Assembly (NCBI GenBank): GCA_028583415.1
Contig: CM053276.1
Coordinates: forward strand, 57,620,814-57,684,813
Origin: Protea cynaroides
Taxonomy: Eukaryota > Streptophyta > Magnoliopsida > Proteales > Proteaceae
Direction of reading: 5' to 3'
DNA: 64,000 nucleotides
Positions within the stretch are counted from its first letter, which is position 1. Each line of letters begins with the position of its first letter. The position numbers and the translations under genes were made by a program. Shown one piece after another: positions 55,180 through 64,000 of the stretch. The notes beneath the pieces were generated by a model that saw nothing but the letters and a program-made list of their open reading frames with translations, made no database searches and was not told the origin of the DNA.

Positions 55180-56424
55180 ATGGTTCGCACTAAGGTTCCT
55201 TGAGTTCATGACCCATGACGCTTCAGGTCCGTTGAAGCAGAGGTGCAATATCCTTGGTTTGATCGAAAGAAAGTTGAAGGGGGTCGGTGTGTGAACCTAG
55301 CCCATTTAGCCCTGTTTGATGTGGAAAGGGCGTTTGGTGACATGGGTTGGCTTCTAGTGATTCTGTACGAGGCTTGCACTCGCCTGGACTTGGTCAAATA
55401 GTTCTACTATCACCTACAAGTAGAGGGTGACTTAGAAGAAGTTAACAGGGGTAGAAAGCTTTGAATCACCAGTTGGGTGAAAGGGGTTCCGATCTCTTTC
55501 AACTGTTAAGAGTTAGCTAATCTCCTACACATTTCCAACGATGGTTAGCTGGTTGACTGTGCACCCAGGGAGCCACAGTTTCTATCTATACAGGTGCGTA
55601 CAGAAACAGATAATCAGATTCCTCAGGATGACCGCTGAGAGATGAAAGCAGTCAACCTGCGTCCAGAGCCACGGGTCTACTCTAAGATTATCCAGTATAA
55701 TCTTATTCCCCAGGGTGGACACTATGAGATGATCTCACAGCTGACTCAGTACTTGATGTACTGTATCTGTACTAAGTAGCCTGTCTGTATCTGTACTCGA
55801 GAGGTAACTTGCCCTATGAGCGACTAATCTCCACCTTGCCCGCTCGTCTACAGGTGGACCTAGTAGATAAGAGGATCCTTGAGGACACCTTCTCAGCTGA
55901 CCTTGATTGGGAGGCCATTAGCAGGATGGGCATGAGAGAGATACAGGTCAGTAATGATGAGAGGAATGCTATGAGACGTCCTCTCACTCAGGTAGCTGCA
56001 ACAGATGCATAGGAGGCAGCAGTAGCAGCAGCAGACGTAGCAGCAGAAACACATGAGGATGATGATGAGGAGGATGATGATCGAATGTACATGGATGTGG
56101 ATGCCATCCCTCCTCAATCGCTACTGCATTCTACTGGAGCTGGCCCTTCTAGGACTTCTCATGTAGTTGGCCCTTCACGCCCACCATCAGATGAGATGAT
56201 GGGGCTATTACATGAGATTCGAGAGGCTCAGCGTGTGACCGATTGGAGAGTAGGAGAGCTTCTAGATGCCCAATACTCTACAAACCAGTGGGTAGTGGAT
56301 CTAACAACTAGTCTCCATGCGACTCAAACTCAGGTGGCCTGGCTCATGAGAGTATACGCTGAGGACTATGATAGAGATAATGAGGCACCACTCCTCCAGC
56401 ACCTCCAGTTCTCTGATTGCCATC
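55180..56424 (+). pseudogene. T3 antisense ORF (decayed)
   Basis: ATG retained at 55180 (MVRTKVP, then a stop). The frame is recognisable throughout (VNLAHLALFDVERAFGDMGWLLVILYEACT, GVPISF, LMYCICTK, LPYERLISTLPARLQVDL, ISRMGMREIQVSNDERNAMRRPL) but carries many stops and a deletion near 55780 that removes the part before SNLPYGR-like sequence. The C-terminal coiled part (GLLHEIREAQRVTDWRVGELLDAQ ... ATQTQVAWLMRVYAEDYDRD, 56085-56456) is open. An Ala/Asp-rich run and DDDEEDDD acidic stretch precede the Pro/Ser linker. Confidence 0.62.
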
Positions 56425-56694
56425 TATATCTTTTTCCTCTTTATACTACAAAGTAACTGTCCGGATTGTGGACTGTACTCTACTTTGGATGTACATTTGT
56501 CTTATTCTCATTTGGATATATATATAAAAAAAATATAGTTTTCCCTTTAGATATGTGCATTATTCTCTTTCTTAGTTTATGTCTAATACAACATAGGTGC
56601 TTATGGTGTGTTCTTATTACAACTTTTAAATTTTATCCTAACTCAGTTCATGACACATGTGGAAGTAGTTAGGTCAATGGGTAAAACCTGAGAT

Positions 56695-56706
56695 GCTCTG
56701 ATACCA
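56695..56706 (-). other. T3 duplicate primer-binding site (outer copy of the duplication)
   Basis: TGGTATCAGAGC on the minus strand, followed on the plus strand by a truncated LTR end (56710-57170). Produced by the tandem duplication. Confidence 0.88.
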
Positions 56707-57513
56707 AGTAGTCACACCCCAATTCTGGTCTAACCAGAATGGTGTGATAAACCTCCAATAAACCAACAGTTTATCCAAGATCTCGTATAGGTTGTATCCA
56801 CCATATCAAACCACACACATATTCCACATTAATAATCAGAGGTAATAAACAAATAAGGGGAAGTCTTACAGATATTGAACTGAGAGTCTAACAGTGATAA
56901 ATAAGTATTAATCTAATTATCTCCAAACCACAAGACATAAAAATAAATAATCAATTACATATCTAATGTTCAAATTATAACTAATCTTAAGCAAAAACAC
57001 ATTGGTTGCACTCGCATGATGAATCATGCACATCTTCTTTAGCTTCTACATCCATCGTAGCAACGTGTCCATACGTCGACGCGTTCATATATTCTTTAAC
57101 GGTAGGACCTACATCATCAACTAAAAATATTCGACGTCGAAAGGGTGAGCATACATCATGGCTCAGTGAGAGTATACACTGAGGACTATGATAGAGATAA
57201 TGAGGCACCACTCCTCCAGCACCTCCAGTTCTCTGATTGCCATCTATATCTTTTTCCTCTTTATACTACAAAGTAACTGTCCGATTGTAGACTGTACTCT
57301 GCTTTGGATGTACATTTGTCTTATTCTCATTTGGATATATATATAAAAAAAATATAGTTTTTTCTTTAGATATGTGCATTATTCTCTTTCTTAGTTTATG
57401 TCTAATACAACATAGGTGCTTATGGTGTGTTCTTATTACAACTTTTAAATTTTATCCTAACTCAGTTCATGACTCATGTGGAAGTAGTTAGGTCAATGGG
57501 TAAAACCTGAGAT

Positions 57514-57525
57514 GCTCTGATACCA
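57514..57525 (-). other. T3 primer-binding site next to the full 5' LTR
   Basis: TGGTATCAGAGC on the minus strand, three bases from the LTR end at 57529. Confidence 0.9.
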
Positions 57526-57528
57526 AGT

Positions 57529-59798
57529 AGTCACACCCCAATTCTGGTCTAACCAGAATGGTGTGATGAACCTCCAATAAACCAACAGTTTATCCAGGAT
57601 CTCGTATAGGTTGTACCCACCATATAAAACCACACACATATTCCACATTAATAATCAGAGGTAATAAACAAATAAGGGGAAGTCTTACAGATATTGAACT
57701 GAGAGTCTAACAGTGATAAATAAGTATTAATCTAATTATCTCCAAACCACAAGACATAAAAATAAATAATCAATTACATATCTAAGGTTCAAATTATAAC
57801 TAATCTTAAGCAAAAACACATTGGTTGCACTCGCATGATGAATCATGCACATCTTCTTCAGCTTCTACATCCGTCGCAGCAACGTGTCCATTCGTCGACG
57901 CGTTCATATATTCTTTAACGGTAGGACCTACATCATCAACTAAAAATATACGACGTCGAAAGGGTGAGCATACATCATGGCTCAGTGAGCAAATAAAACA
58001 ATGCAACAAATATATGCATGCATTTAATTCATATCCTTGGTCTGGTTTTTAAGTTTGCAATATGCTATAGAAAGGTTTGGTGGCCGTCGCACCTCTTTAC
58101 ACGAGTGTGAGAATCTAACCAATGGATCAAACACCATTGCCATCCCACATCCACCAACCATGGAATAGAGATAGAGCTAAAGTGTCTGGATCAAACACTG
58201 GCAACACTTCCCCTGATGCCCTATCCATACCAACACGTAATCCCCTATTGGCGAGGGCTTGCAAACTGGGCTCGCAACTAACCAATCTTAATGCCAAATA
58301 GTGTATCCAAGGCCTCACCCTAGTATCCCTCAATACGTCCATAGAGATTGAGCTATGGCCCCCAGACAGAGTCAGAGACCACACGGTCTGAGACCACCTC
58401 CCCTGATGCCCTACGACATAATAGTTTTACTAAGGTAATGGCGATTCAATGATGTTAGTAGGCAAGACTTGAGTAGAGATAGAGCTTAAGTCTAGTAATG
58501 AGGTCGTAGACTACCATGCCACGTCCTCCCCCTAATGATCCACTTGCATCCAACACACCAACCACACACATATATTTACATGCCTATTCTTAGCATCATC
58601 ATCATCATCATTTTATAAATAAACAGAATTAAATAAGCATGAACAGTAATAGCAGGAATATTGGATGACATGTGAGATGCACATTACAAGCATACAAGCA
58701 TAGAATCAATCATGGCATTGGACTCAATAAAAATAAATAGTTTGTTATTAACCAACTAGTTTAGGTCTTGTTCCCTCACCTGTTAGCAATACTCGATGGC
58801 CTTTCAAGCCTTGAAATTCTCTTTGAATTGATTTAACAGCCTAAAAGTTATATGAATTTAAGTTAGGGTTCATATGTGACATATTATAGTCAAAAATCGA
58901 AACAGAGCACTGATAGGTGTCTGATTAGTCCTATGGTCTCATGCTGTATCGACCATACTGTCTACGGTTGATACCTTACGATTGCATATGGTGCGACCGT
59001 AGCTGCGACCATATTATTTTTGAAATCTTCCCGAATGTCTATGGTTGATCCACTGGTCATACTGGTCATGTTATGGCTGATCGTAGCTGCGACCTTGAGA
59101 TTTTTTGTCACAATCTACATGCAATTCGAGTTCTTCCTGGGTCAATTCTTTTGTTCTTCAATGGGATTTATTCTAAGGTCATCCTATGGCCATCATTAGT
59201 AGTTTCTTATCAACCCTAATCATCAAATTCATTCCTCATAGTTCTTCTTGGGATTTTCTTAAGAAAATCACATAGATCATAATATGTTGATAATGTCTAT
59301 CTTTCATAGAACTCTTATTCCTTAGAGTTTACATCTCTAGAGCCAATATCTTCTCAGCAAATTCTTCTCCTTAGCTTTCTCTTCTCCTCCTTCTCTTCCT
59401 TCTCTTCCTTCTCTTTCTTTAGGGTTTACTAATGTTCTAAAAGAGTGAAAAAGGCTGAGGGACGTCCTTTATATAGAGGAAAATTCTCCATATAAAGTCC
59501 TCTTTCAATTAGGAAAGCAATCCCTTAGTTTAGAAAAGTTTCTAAAACTCGGAGTCTGATCTGGATTCTCACAGTCGATCATACGGTCGCATAAACCAGT
59601 AAGATTTTTGGTTCCCTTCCTTATGGTCGACCATACCTACCCAGGCATGCGACCTTAGGTATATTTTTAGTATTTTTAACCCAATTTTCATACCTGTATT
59701 GTGATCTATCTTTACATGCTCGGTCCACTTGGTCCAGGAATGATGGGAAGACTTGGCACGACACAGTTAGACCAAGTTAGTGGAGTGCGGGTCTTACA
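57529..59798 (-). repeat. T3 5' LTR
   Basis: 2.27 kb; on the minus strand it starts TGTAAGACCC at 59798 and ends GGGTGTGACT by the PBS. It has a TATA box (complement of TTTATATAG, 59468-59476), motif clusters at about 58935-59110 and 59570-59655 (AYGGTCG type), the short ORF, and a 15-bp stem at its end (57531-57566). The purine-leader complement lies at about 59365-59415. Confidence 0.9.
57806..58009 (-). CDS. LTR-internal short ORF, T3 5' LTR copy
   Basis: Intact: SLSHDVCSPFRRRIFLVDD, GPTVKEYMNA, NGHVAATDVEAEEDVHDSSCECNQCVFA, stop at 57806-57808. A second copy made by the 820-bp duplication (56987-57168) is fused upstream to antisense-ORF tail DNA. It matches T2 codon for codon over its last 60 codons while differing in many third positions. 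Function unknown. Confidence 0.42.
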   Translation of the reverse strand: MLHCFICSLSHDVCSPFRRRIFLVDDVGPTVKEYMNASTNGHVAATDVEAEEDVHDSSCECNQCVFA

Positions 59799-60761
59799 GT
59801 AAATAGTATATGAAGCAGATGACCAACCAGATAATCATTCATCCGATCAATCTTCCAATTTTATATATGAAGAAATTGACAAGTGTTAACCGGCATCACG
59901 TACCGGTGGAATGCATAGCCAGTCCCTTCGGCCAGTTCAGTCAGTATTGACTTATAAGCCTATAAATGGTTAGGAAGACCTAACTTTTGGTTCTCAACTT
60001 ATCTTGGGACCCGTGCATGGACTCTAGGACTTGTCTATGCTGTTTTAAAAGATATTTACTCACTTTATGAAACTTATGTAATTAAATTAGGTAAAATACC
60101 ATAGGTAGTTGATAAAGCCTTCTGCTGGCTTTAAGGTTCAGCAGCACCACTGGTGTCTATAGGTGTGGGATCAGGTCAAGTAGAGTTTGAGCATTTGTTT
60201 AATGGTTGCTCATTGTTGTTTTCTTTTGTAACATGCCATCTAATAAAATGTAAATAAATGTTCATGTATTTGCATTATAACTATAACTATATATGATGAA
60301 AGTTATTTTTACCTTGGTAGAGACACGATGAACCATGGGAATGGGGATCCAGGGTTCTCTGCAAGGGGGTTGTTGTTTATGTAGTTGTTGTGTGCATAAC
60401 CATGTATGATGGTGTGTATAATGTATGGGAATACGGGAATGCATACCATGTTGGTGTGTCAATGTTCTAATAGAGACACAGTAAACCATGAGATTAGGGA
60501 TTTGGGGCTCTTCGTTTGGATGCCACCCATGTATGGTGGTTCATGAAATGAGTAACTTCATGAATCACGTTAGGAGTAACTGTACCTTAGTAGAGGCACA
60601 ACAAACCATGGGAGTGGGGATTTGGGGTTCTCTGCTAGGTGCAGTTTTGGATAAGACCATGTATGATGGGCTTGTAGAGTATGGGAGTACAATACACATG
60701 CCATGTTGGCGCTCAATACTCTAGTGGGGACACGGTCAGTCTATAGGAGTGGGAGTGGAAC
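59799..60761 (+). repeat. U2: probable right part of the unrecognised LTR, with tandem repeats
   Basis: Continues beyond T3 with CACGTACCGGTGG (59893 region), a CCTATAAATGG box near 59959, and no coding frame. From about 60310 to 60760 four imperfect units start with GTAGAGACACG-AACCATGGGA-type sequence (near 60318, 60472, 60591 and 60724; spacing about 154, 119 and 133 bp) and share GGGGATTTGGGGTTCTCTGC. Ends where T5 begins. Confidence 0.45.
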
Positions 60762-61891
60762 TGTAAGATCCACACTCCACTAACTTGGTATAACCATGTC
60801 GTGCCAGGTCTTCCCATCATTTCCTGACCAAGTGGACCGAGCGTGTGAAGATAGATCACAAACCAGGTATGAGAATCGAGCTAAAAACTCTAAAAACATA
60901 CCAAAGGTCGCATGCCTAGGTAAGTATGGTCAGCCATAAGGAAGGGAACCAAAAATCTCAAATCCAGAACCCCATGGTCGATGATTTTGACCCAACGATC
61001 GACTGTTTATACGACCGTATGATCGACCGTGAGAACCCAGATCAGACTCTGAGTTTTGGAAACTTTCCTAAACTAAGGAATTGCTTTCCTAATTGAAAGA
61101 GGACTCTATATAGAGAGTTTTCCTCTATATAAAGGACGTCCCTCAGTCCTTTTTCACTCTTTTAGAACATTAGTAAATCCTAGAGAAAGAGAAGGAAGAA
61201 AAGGAAAAGTAGGAGAAGAGGAAAAAGCTAAAGAGAGGAATTTGTTGATAAGAGATTGGCTCTCTATCACAGGCAAAGGTACGAAACGAATCTCTAGAGA
61301 TGTAAACTCTAAGGAATAAAACTTCTATGGAAGATAGACAGTATCAACTTATTATAATCTCTGTGATTTCCTTGAGAAAATCCCAAGGAGAACCATGAGG
61401 AATGAATTTGATGATTAGGAATGATAAGAAACAACTAATGATGGTCATAGGATGACCTTAGAATAAACCCCATTGAAGAACAAAAGAATTGACCCAAGAA
61501 GAACTCGAATTGCATGTAAACTGTAACCAAAAATCTCAAGGTCGCAGCTATGGTTGACCATAGCAGGACTAGTATGATTAGAGAATCAAACTTAGGCATT
61601 CGGGAAGATTTCATAAATCATATGGTCACAGCTACGGTCGCGCCATATGCGACCGGAGGGTATCGACCGTAGACAGTAAGGTCGATATAGCATGAGACCA
61701 TAGGACTAAGCAGACACCTATCAGTGCTCTGTTTCAATTTTTGACTCTCGTAACATGTTACATATGAAGCCTAACTTAACAATGTGTGTGGTTTGATATG
61801 GTGGGTATGACCTATACGAGATCCTGGGTGAACCGTTGGTTTATTGGCGGTTCATCACACATTCTAGTTAAACCAGAATTGGGGTGTGAAA
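60762..61891 (+). repeat. T5 5' LTR with central deletion
   Basis: Starts TGTAAGATCC and ends GGGTGTGAAA beside the PBS, but is only 1.13 kb: about 1.2 kb of the middle, including the short ORF, is absent (junction near 61786, between CTAACTTAAC and ATGTGTGTGG). The promoter half is retained with a TATA box at 61126-61134, a purine leader and motif clusters at about 60905-61030 and 61620-61700. Confidence 0.88.
61126..61134 (+). promoter_or_regulatory. T5 LTR TATA box
   Basis: TATATAAAG, about 365 bp into the LTR, before a purine-rich leader. Likely drives T5 RNA. Confidence 0.6.
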
Positions 61892-61894
61892 ACT

Positions 61895-61906
61895 TGATAT
61901 CAGAGC
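61895..61906 (+). other. T5 primer-binding site (one mismatch)
   Basis: TGATATCAGAGC: the initiator Met-tRNA complement with G to A at position 3. Follows the LTR after three bases. Confidence 0.88.
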
Positions 61907-62184
61907 ATCTCAAGTTCTATCCATTGACCTAACTACTTCCACATGAGTCATGAACTGAGTTAGGATAAATTTAAAAGCTGTAATAAAAACACAACATAAG
62001 CACCTGTGTTGTATGAGATATAAACTAAGAAAGAGAATAATGCACATATGTAAATGAGAAACCAATTTTATATATATATATATCCAAATGGGAGTAAGAC
62101 AAGACACATCCGAATCAGAGTACAGTCCACAAATTTGGACAGTTACTCTGTAAAATAAAAAAAGGAAAAAAATATAAATGACAA

Positions 62185-63465
62185 TCATGGAGCTGGAGGT
62201 ACTGGAGGAGGAGGTGCCTCACGATCTCTATCATAGTCCTTAGCATATACTCTCGCGAGCCAGGCCACCTGAGTCTAAGTCGCTCGGAGACTAGTTGTCA
62301 GATCAGCTACCCGATGGTCTGTAGAGCATGGGGCATCTAGAAGCTCTCCTACTCTCAATCAGTCAAGCGTTGAGCCTCTCGAATCCCACGTAACAGCCCC
62401 ATCATGTCATCTGGTGGTGGGCATAAAGGGCCAGTTGAATGAAAAGCTCGAGAAGGGACAGCTCCAGTAGAATGCTATGGTAAAGGAGGAGGGATGGCAT
62501 CCACATCCATGTACATCTGATCATCATCCTCCTCATCATCACTCTCGTGTGCCCCGCCCGCTACCTCGCTACTACTATTGCTGCCGCCTCTGCATCTGAT
62601 GCTGCTGCTACCCGAGTGAGAGGACGTCTCATAGCATTCCTCTCGTCATCACTGACCTGTATCTCTCTCATGCCCATCCTGCTAAAGGCCTCCCAATCAA
62701 GGTTAGCTGAGAAGGTGTCCTCAAGGATCCTCTCATCCACTAGGTCCACCTGTAGACGAGCGAGCAAGGTGGAGATCAACCGCCCATAAGGCAAGTTACC
62801 TCTCGAGTCAGGCAACGTCGCTCTGTGCATAGTCTGAAGAATGATATATGGGAGGCAGACTGACTGCCTAGTGCAGATACAGTACAGCAGGTACTGAATC
62901 AGCTGTGAGACCATCCCGTAGTGTCCACCCTGGGGAATAAGATTATGCTGGATAATCTTACAGTAGACCCGTGGCTCGGGATGTAGGTTGACTGCTTTCA
63001 TCTACCAGCGGTCATTCCGAAGAATCTGGTTATCTATTTCTACACGCACCTGTATAGACAGAAACTGTGGCTCCATGGGTGCACAGTAAACCAACTGACC
63101 ATGGTTGGAAATGCCTAGGAGATCAGCCAACTCCTGACAGTTGAAAGAGATCGGAACCCCTTTTCACCCAGCTGGTGATTCGAAGCTCTCTACCCCTGTC
63201 AACATCCTCTAGGTCACCCTCTACCTGTAGGTGATAGTAGAACTGCTTGACCAAGTCTGGGTGAATGCAAGCCTCGTACAAGATCACTGGAAGCTAGCCC
63301 ATATCACCGAACACCTTTTCCACATCAAATAGGGCTAAATGGGCTAGGTTCACACACCGACCCCCTTCCACTTTCTTCCCTGTCAAACCAAGGATATTGC
63401 ACCTCTACTTTAATGGACATGAAGCGTCATGGGTCACGAACTCGAGGAACCTTAGTGTGAACCAT
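62185..63465 (-). pseudogene. T5 antisense ORF (decayed)
   Basis: ATG at 63465 (MVHTKVPRVRDP) and stop at 62185-62187 (PPPPVPPAP end) are kept. The central part 62561-63001 is open: EPRVYCKIIQHNLIPQGGHY, QYLLYCICTRQSVCLPYIIL, LPYGRLISTLLARLQVDLVDERILEDTFSANLDWE, MREIQVSDDERNAMRRPL. Small indels break the frame near 63040, 63170 and 62545, and stops occur near 63002 and 62410. The tail (heptads with EAQR, then ATQTQ-like and YAKDYDR) is recognisable. Confidence 0.62.
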
Positions 63466-63470
63466 GATAA

Positions 63471-63895
63471 CTGCAAGAGAAGAAAATAAGAAATAAGTTA
63501 GATAAATTTGAAAATTTGACAGCTTAACAAAGTAAAATAAAAAAAGCCTCACTTTTCATCCAAACATTTGGGTAGGAGGACTTACATAGGTCCCAAACCA
63601 TCTTGCAAGTTTCATACAATTGGAAATTTAAACTAGGTAGGTCGAATTTGAAGAATTTTGACAATTGGGAAAAACCCCAAAATTTAGGTCAAAAATGAGA
63701 ATTTTCAAGTTTCTACTAAACTAACCAATGAAATTCAAATTTTCTTGAGGACTTTCATCCATTGGGTAGCCATTTTTGCCCTCAATAAAAAATTAAATTT
63801 TTATGGTCATAAAAATATTAATTAGAAGAAAACCCTACAAATAGCAAAAACCTTAGGTATGAAAGCTTAAAAATGGAGAAAAGTAGAGAACATAC
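63471..63895 (-). other. T5 antisense-ORF leader intron
   Basis: Donor TTGAG|GTATGTT and acceptor TCTCTTGCAG|TTATC on the minus strand, 425 bp; the fourth copy of this site pair. Confidence 0.6.
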
Positions 63896-64000
63896 CTCAA
63901 GGAATGGAGTAATGGTTGTTGATCGATGGAAAAATCACCAAGTTCATATGGTCGACACTGTAGCAACTCACTGGTGGCGAGTTGAGTAGAGACCGTAGGA

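Larger units (their letters stand above)
56351..57989. repeat. 820-bp tandem duplication across the T3 PBS and LTR end
   Basis: 56351-57170 and 57171-57989 are near-identical. Each has the antisense-ORF tail (AGTATAC...GAGGACTATGATAGAG), its 3' flank, the PBS, and the first part of the LTR up to CTCAGTGAG. The junction is CTCAGTGAG|AGTATAC, and the unit is preceded by CTCATGAG, so TGAG microhomology lies at the breakpoints. T3 therefore has two PBS copies and two LTR 3' ends. Confidence 0.93.
23659..59798 (-). mobile_element. T3: chromovirus split by T4
   Basis: T3 has its 3' LTR at 23659-25982, pol and the 3' part of gag at 25983-30111, and the 5' part of gag, antisense ORF, PBS and 5' LTR at 53771-59798. 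Between them lies T4 with its own nested elements. The gag sequence joins across the gap: the conserved LL-x-KHAQLTW region ends at 30111, and the preceding codons (STR) resume at 53771. The 3' LTR lacks its last 25 or so terminal bases. T3 is of the AYGGTCG motif type. Confidence 0.88.
60762..64000 (+). mobile_element. T5: 5' part of a plus-strand chromovirus
   Basis: A 5' LTR (60762-61891), PBS (61895-61906) and the antisense ORF on the minus strand with its leader intron and the start of a motif cluster; gag would lie beyond the window. The order repeats that of T2, T3 and T4 in mirror orientation, which confirms that the antisense ORF belongs to the element rather than to one insertion. 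Motif type is AYGGTCG, like T3. Confidence 0.85.

Noticed and set aside
23659..59798. One giant element of 36 kb
   Set aside because: Internal LTR pairs, PBS/PPT pairs, TSDs and rejoined gag and pol reading show nested separate elements.
60262..60724. ORFs in the 60.3-60.8 kb tandem repeats
   Set aside because: Frames differ between repeat units and no start or domain is conserved.

Overview
The window is a nested block of plant LTR retrotransposons. I see no host gene, tRNA gene, rRNA gene or CRISPR array. The organism is a land plant, probably a eudicot or another dicot-like lineage with a repeat-rich genome. The evidence is the plant chromovirus and Athila-type Ty3/gypsy families, initiator-methionine-tRNA and aspartate-tRNA primer-binding sites, and heavy nesting. 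I cannot name the species.

Layout, using my own labels. T1 (+, 1-5478): the 3' part of a Tekay/Del-like chromovirus. T2 (-, 5479-17432): a complete relative inserted 10 bp before the end of T1's 3' LTR; the last bases of that LTR are at 17433-17442. 17443-19171: AT-rich with no gene. S1 (-, 19172-21306): a divergent solo LTR. U1 (+, 21307-22434): the 3' tip and LTR of another element. U2 (22435-23658, probably continuing at 59799-60761): an LTR of an unrecognised family. T3 (-, 23659-59798): a chromovirus split in its gag gene by T4 (-, 30112-53770). T4 is itself split by A1 (-, 32757-42689), a complete Athila-like element with a perfect 5-bp target duplication, and by S2 (+, 44870-46269), a solo LTR. 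T5 (+, 60762-64000): the 5' part of another chromovirus, running off the right edge.

The four chromoviruses whose 5' half is visible (T2, T3, T4, T5) share an unusual plan: 5' LTR, PBS, then a roughly 400-codon ORF on the strand OPPOSITE to gag-pol, then its spliced leader, then a cluster of GGTCG-core motifs, then gag-PR-RT-RH-INT-chromodomain, PPT and 3' LTR. The antisense protein resembles the plant domain usually annotated 'putative plant transposon protein'. The GGTCG motifs recur in two clusters in each LTR and once between gag and the antisense ORF. The bases flanking the core change from element to element but agree between LTR and internal clusters of the same element (TGTGGTCG in T4, GGGGTCGA in T2, AYGGTCG in T3 and T5). 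This resembles the co-evolving motif/protein anti-silencing pairs known in VANDAL DNA transposons, and it is my main candidate for an undescribed system. A second candidate is a short sense ORF inside the LTR whose reading frame and Cys-rich end persist in highly divergent LTRs.

Almost all coding regions carry stops or frameshifts, often consistent with C-to-T change on one strand, so the block looks silenced and decaying. A1 is the youngest insertion by LTR similarity (about 98% by eye). All identities and counts here are by eye.
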